Shown here: in pieces, positions 12,276-23,159 of the stretch
How the letters are laid out: each line of letters starts with the position of its first letter
Numbering within the stretch: position 1 is the first letter of the stretch
Assembly: GCA_003693705.1 (NCBI GenBank)
Contig: RBZT01000339.1
Location: 1 to 64,000 of the forward strand
Direction: 5' to 3'
Length of the DNA stretch: 64,000 nt
Source of the DNA: Polymyxa betae
Taxonomy: Eukaryota > Endomyxa > Phytomyxea > Plasmodiophorida > Plasmodiophoridae
The notes under the pieces: generated by a model
The model's input: only the letters and a program-made list of their open reading frames with translations
What the model was told of the DNA's origin: nothing
Database searches by the model: none
Made by a program: the position numbers and the translations under genes

Positions 12276-13208
12276 CTATGTACAGCTAAGATCACGGAAG
12301 TTATAGCATACAAAATCGGATAGTGCAGGCTCAGGTTGTTTGGCTTCTAATGGCTTTATCGCAAAGCAGGCAAGATGATCCTTATCAGGTTTCAAGAACG
12401 TAAACGTCCATTCATCCATAAGCACATCATCGCAAAGCAACCAGTATTTTGCCAGCATACAGTTTGGGAATGATTCTTCCATATCACAGCCATTATCCAA
12501 TACAACTTCCTGTCGCTGAAATTCTAATAGCTAACAGACATGATTGGAAACATTACTGTCAAATATATTCAGTTACCTGAAGCTCCATATGAAGCCCGAC
12601 CCCGATCGCCTTCAAATCTGCATTACCCAATAATGTAAGCTCAACAACGATATGCATCGCAACAGCTTACAGGCTTCTTTGAGAGCCCAGAGGGTCATAA
12701 ACTGAGCCAGGCGATGACGGCTATTTGGCCATGCATTAACCAACCGAATCTCATTTGGCTTTAAACAGTCGGCCATGGTCTTCAGCCATTGATCGGGATC
12801 GGTTGTCTTAGGAATGTCAACTAAATCACAGCCAACTTGATGCTGTAATGACGCTATTAAAATAACCCAGAATCCATGATGAGCGATGTTAAAGTCGACT
12901 GAAGGTTGTCGTTAACGCATCTGATTAAAACCTAAAAGTTATAACCGACCTGAAGACAGCGGAGCGATTAAGATCGGTCTTTGCAAAGGCGAGCGCCCAA
13001 GCTGCAAGCTATCAGGATTGACATTCAGAATTTGAGAAAGACATTTTCTAATCAGCAGGCGTCCGATCAGAGCGCGCTGCCGATCGCAGGCTTGGAGCAA
13101 TGACGAGATTCGGGTCTGTTCCTCTGGCGTGAGACTGCGAAGAACGCTTTCAGTATCGGCATCGGCCTCGATATCGTGAATGTTCGAGCCAAGCACGACG
13201 ATGGACAT
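12276..13208 (-). CDS. 4'-phosphopantetheinyl transferase (AASDHPPT/Sfp type)
   Basis: A four-exon gene. It would transfer 4'-phosphopantetheine from CoA to a serine on carrier proteins such as acyl carrier protein, fatty acid synthase or aminoadipate reductase. Exon 1 holds the N-terminal half (ACDRQRALIGRLLIRK and GRSPLQRPIL). Exon 2 has FNIAHHG and GCDLVDI, which supplies the Mg-binding Asp. The sequence then runs WALKEA, across a roughly 53-nt intron, to YLKAIGVGL, giving the canonical W-x-x-K-E-x-x-x-K motif with its Mg-binding Glu. The last exon ends FRDLSCT. Length (about 270 residues) is normal for the Sfp family. All key residues appear intact. The start at 13208 follows directly after an ATGTAACATTAC sequence. 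Confidence 0.93.
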
Positions 13209-13598
13209 AAAGAGGGTTTAATAATGTAACATTACAAAGACGCATTGCAGAAGTGTCATAAGATGATGCTCTGCTTCCAATGCTGGGCCCTCCTTCCTTA
13301 ACCGATCGCTCTGTTGTCTGCAGATTTCAAATTGCTATCAAATCGAAAGAAACGTTTTCAGCTCGGTATGGTGAGCAAAAAAATAAACTTCAACTCAACA
13401 AGAAAAAAATCATCAAAACCATTTTTAAACTCAACTGCCTTAAATGAAAAGTGAAACTCAAAACAGAGACTGGAATGAACAGGGATCCATTGAGAGATTG
13501 GCTCACTGACTGTTTGTGCTATTGTAAAGAACCATCGTAAACCAAGACATCGCAATTCAGATTTATTGGCGAAGACCGTTACTAGAATTGATTCCAGA

Positions 13599-14905
13599 CT
13601 AAGATTGGACAACAGTTTGAAGAACGTCTTCGGAATAGGACTGATAAACTGACGTAATTGGAGCACAACTAATTTCGCTGCCAATCGAGCGCCTTTCAAA
13701 TGGGCTCAGGTTGTTCGTATGCACGGCCTAATAAAAGCATTAAGCATCTTCGACAAGCAATTGACAAAATGTGAATACCTTTCGGTGCTCGAGCAGGGCC
13801 CATCTGATATCGAATGCGACTTTAGCGGCCCAATCACCGGTCAGGCCGTAATCCTTGCACATCGACGAGGCGAAAAACTCCACTGAGATGACAGCCGTCA
13901 GCAAGAAAAATACGAAGCACAGAATCATGACAGACCCGACTCCGGGAACAAATACGGGTTCCAGCAGATTTCGTCGATCAGACGAAACCCATTCAGCGTA
14001 ATATCTATCTGAATAAAACAGCATCACTGCAGGAGTAGACGCAATAAATCAGAGGTCGTACCTTGATAACTATGAGACCCTTCAAAGAATCGGCCAGAGC
14101 AAGTTTTGAGTCCACATTCAGGACGCTTTGGTATTCGGTCGTCTGCCGAATAATCGACCTGGTGTGAAAAATCAGCAAAACGATGCGCTTGAAACGAAGG
14201 CGCTAGAGACCGTTTGATGGGTTCCTTAAAAATATTTTCAGGAAGACCGACATCTTTCAACAGCAGGATTGTGAATGTATCGGGAGTCAGACCCGGATTG
14301 TTGATGTCCCAGACGAACTCGTCCTGGTAGCGCATCGTCTTGAACGATTCGTCGATGCGGATCGGACAAAGCATGCCCTTCGTCCGAATCTGCTTCAAAA
14401 TCGTCCCGATTCTGATTAGAGCTGCGTTGTCAACATCGGAGTCCTAGGAGAAATATCATCTGAGCTTGTTGTTAAATCAAGGCAACAAAGATCCATTACT
14501 GTTGGAGCAGTATTGTTGGCAGAAATGGGCCTTTTTTCGGAGGGCATTGGTACTAAAAGGAAATCTGAGAATTCGACAAACGCGACGGGTTTGGGATTAC
14601 GGGGGATCGATTGTGATATCAGAGGGCTCCGAATCGGGAATTTCTGATAATAAGCGACAGTCCAATCATGGAGCTTGGCGGCTACCGTCTGATATTCAGG
14701 CTGCTATTTGGAAGCCATTTCAGGGCCGGGACAGCGAGGGCGCGTCCCTGCAAAGTCCTACCTGTGCCGAAGCCGGGCTCTGTAGAAACGCTGCCAACTG
14801 TGTCTCGTCGACTCTGGCATCACGAGCGAGATCTGATAGAGCCAGGCGGGTTCTTCGTATCAGATCGACTATGGTCTCGCGTAGTTCACCCGAGCTTAGG
14901 CCCAT
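13599..14905 (-). CDS. SNF5/SMARCB1-family chromatin-remodelling subunit with an N-terminal HTH-like domain
   Basis: Exon 1 (14762-14905) encodes an unusual helical N-terminus: MGLSSGELRETIVDLIRRTR, then LSDLARDARVDETQLAAFL, resembling a lambda-repressor-type helix-turn-helix. A linker exon follows. SNF5 repeat 1 (LCPIRIDESFKTMRYQDEF ... LTPDTFTILLLKDVGLPE) precedes a 35- to 55-nt intron. Repeat 2 (IDITLNGFRLIDEICW, intron, then FFASSMCKDYGLTGDWAAKV) completes the family core. The last exon ends VLQTVVQS at a stop at 13599-13601. The product is about 340 residues. SNF5 proteins are core SWI/SNF or RSC subunits contacting the nucleosome acidic patch. Human SMARCB1 has a winged-helix N-terminus instead, so this fusion is notable. 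The SNF5 call is firm; the HTH is inferred. Confidence 0.85.
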
Positions 14906-15358
14906 CCCTTCGTTAAGGTGAAAAACTGCGCTGTTGAAAATTCAAGATGACTATTCACTAGATATCGGATTCGGCTTTCAAGAAGCGATTGTTATCAAAA
15001 CAATCATGCGAATCTGGGTGGGTTGGAGTCGTCAGCACGACCAATCACATTGGCGTTGTCTGTTGGCATCGAAAAAATCTGTTATTGTCGAATCCGACTT
15101 TGGAATCACAAAGATTGCAGCCATTGCAAATTAGTGGGTAATTGAAGGTTGGGATATATTTCGCTATCTTAAAAAAACAACTGGAGCGACTGTGAAAAGC
15201 AGAAATGATTGGATCCAGATAGGCAAGCAATGTGGTAGAATGTTTAGATAAATTTATTACATATAATTAGAGTTTTTGGGGAAGAAAATCCTCAGAGATC
15301 GCAGTTGCAATTTCATGACGAAATCAAATTAGAGGTGTCAGATATTTGAGTTCATGCA
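14906..15358. other. intergenic, no gene recognised
   Basis: About 450 bases upstream of the SNF5-family gene. Only short frames are present, none protein-like. It probably contains the SNF5 promoter. Confidence 0.5.
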
Positions 15359-15845
15359 CTACTCATCATCGGATTTCGGGTCCATCGCGAACTGTTCCGA
15401 CCTAAACAGAAAGCGGTCAGAACCACCGAAGGTTGGAAGACGAAACAACGTCAAATAAAGCAGTGTATCAGAACAGAAAGTCGTCTCCAAGAACGCCGAA
15501 GCGCTATGTGGAAGTCAGACAGGGATAACTAATTACTCATCATAATAGCCAAACAAAGCGAAAATGAACATGCAATCATAATAGGAATTAGATGGGCTTA
15601 CATTATGGTCTTATACATGATTGCATCCAGTCCACGTCCACTTGTGGACTGGATGCAATCATGTTGATCGTGCACAAACACGATTAAAACAAGAATGAAG
15701 GTGGGCCAGGAGGCGATGCGATCCAAGCTCGACTCCGGATGCAGCCGGAATCCGTGACGGACTTACTTTTACTGATGTCAATAATGCCGATGATATATCG
15801 GCGTTGCCTTAATCTCCAGAAAATCTGCATAATTTTCACAATTGC
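15359..15845 (-). CDS. doubtful small membrane protein
   Basis: Tentative. A hydrophobic segment SWPTFILVLIVFVHDQHD is followed by CIQSTSGRGLDAIMYKTI. A GT-AG intron of about 100 nt (donor GTAAGCCC) leads in phase to SAFLETTFCSDTLLYLTLF and a C-terminus FRSEQFAMDPKSDDE, ending with TAG at 15359-15361. The upstream exon is uncertain (IFWRLRQRRYIGIIDI near 15800). A perfect 21-bp inverted repeat (15615-15664) lies inside the predicted exon. No family is recognised. The hydrophobic stretches and acidic tail suggest a small membrane protein, but the gene may not be real. Confidence 0.35.
15615..15664. repeat. perfect 21-bp inverted repeat with 8-nt loop
   Basis: The left arm at 15615-15635 (acatgattgcatccagtcca, then c) is the exact reverse complement of the right arm at 15644-15664. 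The loop is gtccactt. This could form a strong hairpin in DNA or RNA. It overlaps a doubtful minus-strand coding exon. Confidence 0.95.
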
Positions 15846-16074
15846 GATAGATTTCCAGTTCCAGGATTTTGAACATGAAAGCTGACCTATAAAAGCCAGT
15901 CCGATCCGCATTCAAATTTCGTTTGATGCCCATACCAGATCGAAGCACTATAGTATTTATTGCCTTGGAGGTAATTGCCAGAACTTCTGGGCTACAATAT
16001 CGGTTCTGAAAAGGGAGCCGTGGTGACCTTCTACAATTGGCGTTGAGCAGCGTTTCAGTTGAACCAAATTGATA

Positions 16075-17717
16075 TCATACGAATGCTAATTGAGAATGGT
16101 CAAACTCATCGGTTCTCTTAAATCTCTCGTACCTAATAAATCACATCTTCATTTTCAATTAAAGGTCCGGTTCACAATACTCACGAATCTGTTTTCATCA
16201 GTTCGTAGATTTCGTCCTGTGCTCGACAAAGCAGTTCCGGAATCTGATCGAGGCATTGCAGTCTTAGCTTGTGATTTCGGCCGAAACAAGATCGAATCGC
16301 CAGCAGTAGATTGCTGTTGAGATTCACTTCGAACGGCGCCGACTCTGCCAGATACATGGCGTAGATACGATTGATGTTCATTTCCAGAGCAATGACCGCC
16401 GGCCCTTGAGCTCGGAACCTATTCGAATATTGTTCGGCAGGGTGCCTCTTTTTAAACTGGCTGAGACCTACCAATTCCTGTGGCCAGTCTCCAAACCGCT
16501 ACGACCCGCATGAGACGCTTTCCATCCACCATATTTCATTCGTAGATGCAGCACATCCGAGTAATATCTCCAATTCTCCACCTTACATCCGCGACAGTGA
16601 GTTTTTTGCAAATTCTCTTTAAAAAAACGTTACCGAGAACTCTTTCGTTAAAAAAGTGACGAAATCGTTGGCAATGCCGGTATTAGTATCAAGCATTCTA
16701 CGCAGGTCCACTGTTTTGTTTTTGTAAACGTCTTCGCGAGCGAGCGCGAGCGAATCCTGAAAGTCGCCGGCGTTTGCTGTCGAGGTCAACCCGACAACCA
16801 CCATCGGCATCGACATGACGTAACTCAGTTTCATATCTTTGTAGAGCATCATAAGAGGTCTTGCCAGGCTGACATGAATAGCACGAAGGGCGCACAGATT
16901 CACCGATAATGGCAGCCTGTGACAACATCAAATCAGCACCATGATACGGATTCATGCAATGACAGCCCGACATGATGATAAAGCAGCGGGTCTGCTCAAG
17001 GCTCGGGAACAGCACAGCGATGAACCAGAATGGGAAGGCGCCAATTAGCAGAGTGCCGCCCATCGTTATCAACTCGTTCTTAATCTCAAATGCATCGACC
17101 ACTAGGCGCATATTGTAAGACACATAGACAGCGACCGACAGCAGGCCGGCCAGCACGCCCGACACCCCGAAGAACCACAACCATGGTGATGTGCAGATGG
17201 CAGCCTCGGCTGGTCCCTCCCAGGAATTCTTCCAGCCATTAATCTCGATAAACAGTAGCCAACAGGCGATATGGCAGACGAACGATACCGCCAGGAATAT
17301 AGAGACGGCCCTGTCGGTGGCTAAATGTGTGTGGTTTAGCCACCAATTCTGGTCGTCCAGACTGGCATCGGCTTTCTGTGCACACAGAGCTTTGGAGACA
17401 TGCCAGTTGTATAATAGCAGCCAACTTCTTATCAGATACAGATCCAAAGTGAGCATGCCGAGGACCGAGTTCGTAAATAAAATTTGTGAGCAAGATGGAT
17501 AATGGCTCCATCCATCGTAGCCGAAAGATAATGTCGCTATCATGATTAGGAAATGGTTGACGAGAGCCCATTCGGCTCGTCTCGCTTTCAGCATCGGGTG
17601 CTTGCGCCATCGATAGTAGAACACGGCCAAGATGGGCACCGTTATCATGACAGTGAATATACAAATAACCAGAAGTGTTCTCTGGATCTCATAGATAATG
17701 TCTTCCGCTTGGCCCAT
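16075..17717 (-). CDS. 7TM receptor fused to an RGS domain (copy A)
   Basis: A membrane protein with seven predicted helices followed by a cytoplasmic RGS domain. It starts MGQAEDIIYEIQRTL. TM1 is LLVICIFTVMITVPILAVFY. The family signature HPMLKARRAEWALVNHFL and LIRSWLLLYNWHVSKAL follow. The intron near 16930 falls inside the codon for Met of FIIM and is conserved with copies C and D. The RGS domain begins LRRMLDTNTGIANDFVTFL, is interrupted at the conserved KEFS-VENW junction, and continues RYYSDVLHLRMKYGGW. A copy-specific intron lies in GHRNW-FRAQG. The domain ends DSYERFKRTDEFDHSQLAFV with TGA at 16075-16077. RGS domains accelerate GTP hydrolysis by G-alpha; 7TM-RGS proteins occur in plants, fungi and some protists. 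This copy reads intact. Confidence 0.87.
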
Positions 17718-18044
17718 CGCTCTACAGGGGAGACTGATAGAATATAGTGTGTACGTGTGCTTGTAAGAAGAATAAATCTCGGTCACCAGAATCCACATTC
17801 TTTATCCACGAAGAGACAAGCCCTGGCGTTTTTCGAGAACAATCGAGTTCTTCCATGATGCCATTCAACGTTCATTTACAGCCTCGATCATTACATCAGA
17901 TTGCTATTACAAACCTGGACCATAGTCGTCTGCAATTTGGACCTTCTGGGATCCCATCCAGCCACGTTGAAGCAACATCTCCTTAAAATTAGTAAGCCAA
18001 GTGACCGCCGAAAGCCTGAATACGACTAAAATTTTCAAAATCCG
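17718..18044. other. divergent intergenic region
   Basis: 327 bases between the start of the 7TM-RGS copy A (minus) and the small plus-strand RVxF protein. No coding frame or clear motif. It presumably holds both promoters. Confidence 0.5.
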
Positions 18045-18359
18045 ATGCTGCAGCGATGGATCTTGCCGTGTTTTGGCCGACTGCGATATGTAAAACATAA
18101 AGACGAAGACGATGGCGAATCAGGGACTTATCAGCCTATACACGAGCATGGAGAAGAGACGAACGTATCGCCGAACACCAGCGGCCAATACAGCACAATC
18201 TCTGTCAAAAGCTGCCTGAAATCGAGGCGATTCTCAAGCGAAGGCCTGAGTTCGAAACTGAGCGCAAGTCGGCGCCACGTTCATTTCAGCGACCGCGTCA
18301 TAGTGGTCAATGTCGAGAAGCTCGTCCCGTTCGACGGCGAACACCGCTTGGTGATGTAA
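18045..18359 (+). CDS. small hydrophilic protein with a PP1-docking-like RVxF motif
   Basis: An intronless 104-residue frame. The N-terminus MLQRWILPCFGRLRYVKHK is followed by an acidic, polar stretch. The second half has KSCLKSRRFSSEGLSSKL and SASRRHVHFSDRVIVVNVEK. The block RHVHF fits the RVxF consensus (R/K-x-V-x-F) used by regulators to dock on protein phosphatase 1. Together with the preceding C-L-K and the following SDRV it resembles the ILK...RRVSFADRV layout of phosphatase-1 inhibitors. Function is inferred from this short motif only. No known family is recognised. Clean composition and the motif favour a real gene. Confidence 0.55.
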   Translation: MLQRWILPCFGRLRYVKHKDEDDGESGTYQPIHEHGEETNVSPNTSGQYSTISVKSCLKSRRFSSEGLSSKLSASRRHVHFSDRVIVVNVEKLVPFDGEHRLVM

Positions 18360-18910
18360 TATAACCCATCCCAATAAACATGTAAAGGCTGTATACAACA
18401 CCTGGTTGCCACAAGATAAAGGGTTGCTCCATTGACTTGGAAATGAAGTGACGGTAGGACATCTTCATGCAGTTTACGTTACATGGCGGTGCCCATTGGG
18501 CTCCGAACGATATTCGAACATCAGGGCTTCGAGCAATCTTCAATCATTCACCCAACCCAAGCAAACAAGTTCTCGAATCTAGGTCACAGACTTCGTGATT
18601 CTTGAAAGCCATCTCAACTTGAGATCCACGCGGCCCAGATCGGCCCGAACTCAAAGGTGAGATTTACCAAGATATTCGATCGTGATCATTTAATACAGGG
18701 GTCAGTGAAGGGATTGAGGTGCGCTTGAGGGCCGACAGAGTCGCATGATTTTATCAGGCTGTCGCATTGGAACGGTGGAGCATCCCGGATCCCTTGAAAA
18801 GTAACGTTACCTCCTCACCGAATGTGAGAGTGATGTGAATTTGATAGCAGCAACTGGGTCATATTGTCCACCTGTCTGCCGCATTCATTCCGATCTAATT
18901 GCATTTCCCG
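18360..18910. other. intergenic, about 550 bases
   Basis: No gene recognised. It contains a perfect palindrome GTAACGTTAC at 18801-18810, 101 bp upstream of the next start codon. Confidence 0.5.
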
Positions 18911-19956
18911 ATGGTGGTTGGGTGCCAGGCTGGGCCTGGATTGTTCGCGCCGTGTCTCTGGATTGAATCGGGCCTGGCAGCGGCATTCCATGCCGTCGTC
19001 TATGTCGCCAATGACAGGATCGTGTCTTGTAAGCTGGGCGTATCGGGATGAAAAATTACATTGATTCGATTTTAATTCAGTGTTCTTTCCCAAGTATCGA
19101 CAATTGAACCAGCATGAAAAAACATCGTTTAGATCGAATATCGGATATCTATTCAATGCAGCCGTCTGTCTGGTCTCTATCATCCATATGCTAGTCTCGG
19201 ATTATATTGCTCTGGTTTCTCAAGGTATTTCGCACTCGTTTTGCTAATAGAGAGCATTTATATACGATCATGCAGATCCATTACATGCATATCCTCATTT
19301 ATTATCATATTATGGGCCCGCAATCTTGGGATTTTACGTTTTCAAATTCGTCGGTCAGTTGGCTTATGAAATCCAGTTATCGAATGCAACGGAGATTGTC
19401 ATGAAATCGGATGGAAGCTATAATCGCAGGGCGTCGATGGTTCCGTTAATCCGGCCGTTGCTCTTGTGCTTCATAATCATTCATTCTTTGCATTCGAAAC
19501 TATTCGGAATCTATGGTATCGCGTGGCAATGTGCTTTCATGTTTGTCGGTTTACATTTTGAAATAGGGTTCTTCATAGCGATCATTTCGTTTCAGGAAGT
19601 ATTCGAAGCAGGTTAGTTAATGGATCCGGGATCGTTAAATTCTGATATTCTTTCCAACAGTCACAATGCTATTGAGGTTGACTTTAAAGACAGCCTCTGA
19701 AAAGAGTCGCGTCTACCGAATCGTTAACGCTTTACAGTATATCACCTTCCCTCTGTTACGTTGGCTGTCTGGACCGTATTCCTCATATTTGCTTTGGCGT
19801 CACTTTAGATCGTTTGTTGAAAATGTTTCTTGGCCAGTAATTGCCGCCTACATGATGTCAATGTTTTATGAAAATCTGTACACATTCCTTTTCGGGATCC
19901 AGGCAGTCATCTACATTGTCAAGCCTGATTTCCTAAAGGTTCCTAATATTGATTAA
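18911..19956 (+). CDS. multi-pass membrane protein, TLC-domain-like
   Basis: Exons join cleanly. From MVVGCQAGPGLFAP the frame runs through LAAAFHAVVYVANDRIVS. A GT-AG intron follows, then LFFPKYRQLNQHEKTSFR and NAAVCLVSIIHMLVSDY. A second intron splits a codon for Asp in DPLHAYPHLLSYYG. Further hydrophobic segments follow (PAILGFYVFKFVGQLAYEI, IRPLLLCFIIIHSLH). A third intron (about 19611-19660) leads to the last exon, ending FLKVPNID. The layout (HAVVY helix, kYR loop, D-P-L before the next helix, final helices) resembles TLC/TMEM56-type proteins of the ER membrane. The diagnostic HH and STPF motifs are not evident, so the assignment is tentative. Length is about 285 residues with 6-7 helices. 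Confidence 0.6.
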
Positions 19957-20123
19957 ATGTGTATTACATACTTGGAAGAAAGTCGCAACTCAAATTAAAT
20001 ACCTCTCTACTCTTCATGCCCGAAGATAGATGTACATAGGAGGCCCGGCTGTTGCATCGTGTGTAACCGGCTGTATGACGATTAGAATCGATTCGAATCC
20101 ATTCTAGTGTTCAATTCGAAGCT

Positions 20124-20382
20124 ATGGAAGGCGATGATGTCGAAAAGGTTCATTTCTGGGTCACACTTGTGTTCGTTTCTGATACTTTGGTAGGCAGCTA
20201 TTGTCGAATCCGAGCACTTCGATGTAGTTCTTCCAAGAACTGGATTATTGTTTTCAGAGAAGGGCGATCTCACGGAGGTGCTGTGTAAGCCAAAAATTAT
20301 GGCGATCAAATCTGCTAGTCTGGAAGCGTTAGAACGAGCGGAGAGAGAATCGGCTCAAGGAAAGAACATTCAAAAATCTTAA
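20124..20382 (+). CDS. BBIP1: BBIP1 (BBIP10/BBS18), BBSome subunit
   Basis: A tiny two-exon gene easily missed. Exon 1 (20124-20147, MEGDDVEK) joins in phase 0 across a 46-nt intron (20148-20193) to exon 2 (20194-20382). The product is about 70 residues. Its core VVLPRTGLLFSEKGDLTEVL, then CKPKIMAIKSASLEALERAE, lines up with the conserved VLPKQG-LF and VLCKPKLLPLKS-TLEKLEK blocks of BBIP10. This protein is the smallest subunit of the BBSome, which carries membrane proteins in and out of cilia, and it bridges BBS4 and BBS8 in the complex. Length matches short metazoan isoforms. The stop is 12 bp from the 3' end of the convergent coiled-coil gene. Confidence 0.9.
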
Positions 20383-20394
20383 TATCTACATATA

Positions 20395-23076
20395 TTATAA
20401 ATGCTGATTTGAAGGTAGAACTTCATCGATGATGTCAAAACCGGATTGAATCATCTTCAACCTATCTTGGACATACGCCCGGTCAGCCCTTTTCATAATG
20501 TGTGGCTCTCGGCATATCTGTTCTATCAGTTCTTCGAACTGATCGGCAGTTGTCAATGAGTTTGTTGGATTCGTCAGAACCGACACAGCTACAGCGGCAA
20601 CAGAAAATTGATAGAATGTCAAAAAAGGACTAGATTTTGCGCTTAATTGAACTCCAAGAAATATCACCCGAATGTCCTCTGGACGAGGACGTGGATCTAA
20701 CGATGACCAAATGGCAGAGAACCCATCAAGGCCGATAGCGATATCAGTTCGTGATATGATCCGGTCCCTGGTTCCAGAAAACGCTACAAACAGCTTCAGA
20801 AGTGTGTCATGATGCTTTCTCAAAGCTGCACGAATGTCAGTCTGTAGGCATCTTAGATAAAATAACTCGCCATTGCTCCAATCCATATAAGGCTGAACCG
20901 TCTTAGACGAGCCCGAACCAAATCGCCTCTTGCAAAATCTGGCGAATTTCTGATGGAACTGCAAAGACGACTTCTTGAAGGCAATTTGAGATGATTTCAT
21001 AATGACGGTGACGAAATCTTCGAAATTCAAGTGATCCGAAACCGTGATCTCCGGCAATAATCGCTCAATTGCAAACGGAGACAGCTTGTCAGATTCGATG
21101 ATGTGGAACTGAATCAGAAATCGCCAAAACTGATCTATGTGCAGACTATCAGATTCGTGCTCCAAATAGGACAGATAGACATCCAGTAGTACATGCAGCC
21201 ATTTCTCCATTCTCGACAGAGCCATGCTTAAATCGGGGACTTTCTGCCCCGACTGTTCCAATAATAGAGCCAAGACTGCTTCAAAGTTGTTCGATCTGAT
21301 GAGGGATTGGAACAGATCGGTTTGCCTCTGACGTATGTCTTGAAGAAGATCTCGAAATAAAACGGACTCAGCTGCAGCATAAGCCTCGTTTGAGATCACC
21401 GATTCAGCATTCATGCTGAGAAGCCGAATGGGATCAAGTTTGGCGCTCACCAGCCACGCCATTGCTGATCGAATTGACAGATCCGACCCGCATGCAATGT
21501 ACTCGAATACATCAGCGTCGAGATCGCTTATTTTCGGAATTGAGTCGTCGATAATACGGAGCTGAATCAAGCCATAGCTGATGCAGCGCTGGAAATACGA
21601 AATCAATTGCATTTGGCATTCTTTCGGATCGTTCCCGAACGATTGTGTTAATTGAGTATTGTACATATTACAGTCCGAATGACCAGGATCTGATTGACGA
21701 AGGCGTTGTGGAAAAAAGTTGTAACTTTTGACGCACTGCTCGAGTTCGAAAAGGCATGAGGTTTGAAACTGATAGCCATCGTTATAGACTTGTAATTGTT
21801 TTGCACATATATCATGCTTTCTTTGAGCGTCCACAAGCTGATACTGTTTTTCGTCTAGCTGCTGATTAAGAGATTTCTTCAGTCTTCTATTCTTGATCCG
21901 GATGGTCTCCGCTTGAGCCATTTCTGTCTCTAGCCGCAGGATCGATTCATGTGAAGCTTCCAGCTTCAGTTTCGCTGTGATCATCCTTCTTTCAACCGCC
22001 CAGGCTTTCCAGAATAACATCGTCGACTTCAGGCTGACTTTAGATTTGCGCGAAGCTTTGATACGGTCGAGGTATTTCAGCATCACGAGCCGTCGCCGTC
22101 GAGCTGAATCGGTGAAAGCATTCAGTTCGCAAAATACAACAGCCTTGATATGCTGTTGCCATTTTAGCACAACCTTTTTTGTCTGCAATCGCCACTTTTC
22201 TGAGCTTGATGTTTTTCGTTGAATTCTGGACAGGGTCTCTTTTCTGTCGCGAGAATATTGTCGAGCCAATACCGAGGCAGTTCGATTCAAGTCTAGCAGC
22301 TCTTGAAAATATGGCCGATAGCCAAGTGATCTGTCCAGTTGTAATCTGCCGGAGAATAACGAAAATCCAATCTGTTCAGCTAAATCTGAGAAACAATCAA
22401 CCGACGGCAGATATGTTGATGAAACCTGTATGACCTAGAAGGAATGATGACTGGCTATGCAAACTGCATAATCGAACAAGCATATCGTAGTAGACCCAAG
22501 CTATTAATTTGTGAGGCTTGCGTAACGATTCGGTAGCCATTTGTAGCTCATTCAAACGGAACAGAAATGACGACACAGACAGCTTCGACGATTTGACATC
22601 ATTTTGGTACTGCTGAATCCAATCCTGCAAATTGATCACGAATATATCGGAATCGATATTCTCCTCGAGCTGGAGGAACGCCAGCAGCTGGTCTGGACAT
22701 ATTTGAAATTATCGAATGGTTCAACTGAGACCTTTTTACCACTGAGAATCGTAGGTTCGACACGCTGATCTTTGTCTGGAATAGAAGTTGAGTCCCTATA
22801 CTTGTATATCTTATTAGAGATATACGGATCCTGTAATGTGGTAGCTGTTGAATGGTGTAAACTGAAAGGCTTGCAAATCGCATGCTTGGAGTGCACCCTA
22901 TTTTGTTTAATTAAAGGAAGTCCGGGAGTCGATGCTACTTTTGACAACTGCTTCGGACGAATCCTCTTCCATCTGTGTAATTCTGTATTGGTATTCGATC
23001 TAAGCAAAGTTTTCGAAGCATGGCAATGTAGTGCCTGAGCATATTGTAGTGTCTCACTTTCCGATGCTACCATCAT
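20395..23076 (-). CDS. large coiled-coil protein of unknown function
   Basis: A protein of about 870 residues. The N-terminal exon (MMVASESETLQYAQALHCHA) is basic and disordered. After an intron near 22650 comes a helical domain (DWIQQYQNDVKSSKLSVSSF ... HKLIAWVYYDMLVRLC). A second intron near 22400 leads to one very long exon. That exon has a basic segment (KWRLQTKKVVLKWQQHIKAV), a coiled coil (about 21830-21960, LEASHESILRLETEMAQAE) and a long helical C-terminus reminiscent of EF-hand-like layouts (TDIAIGLDGFSAIWSSL), without a canonical calcium loop. The start could instead be 23142. No family is recognised. The architecture resembles cilia-associated CH/coiled-coil/EF-hand proteins, but this is only a resemblance. 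Confidence 0.7.
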
Positions 23077-23159
23077 AGACACAAGTATTATGCAACTGTA
23101 CTTCGACCTCAACAGAGTTTTATTACGAATACAAAAACCCATGATGGATCCAGAGCCTT

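Noticed and set aside
13358-13699. A 113-codon minus-strand frame
   Set aside because: It overlaps the SNF5 last exon in another frame, and its C-terminal half is AT-driven low-complexity sequence.
15684-15911. A 75-codon minus-strand frame starting MRIGLAFIGQL
   Set aside because: It crosses what look like splice donors and reads out of phase with the hydrophobic exon downstream; kept only as part of a doubtful model.
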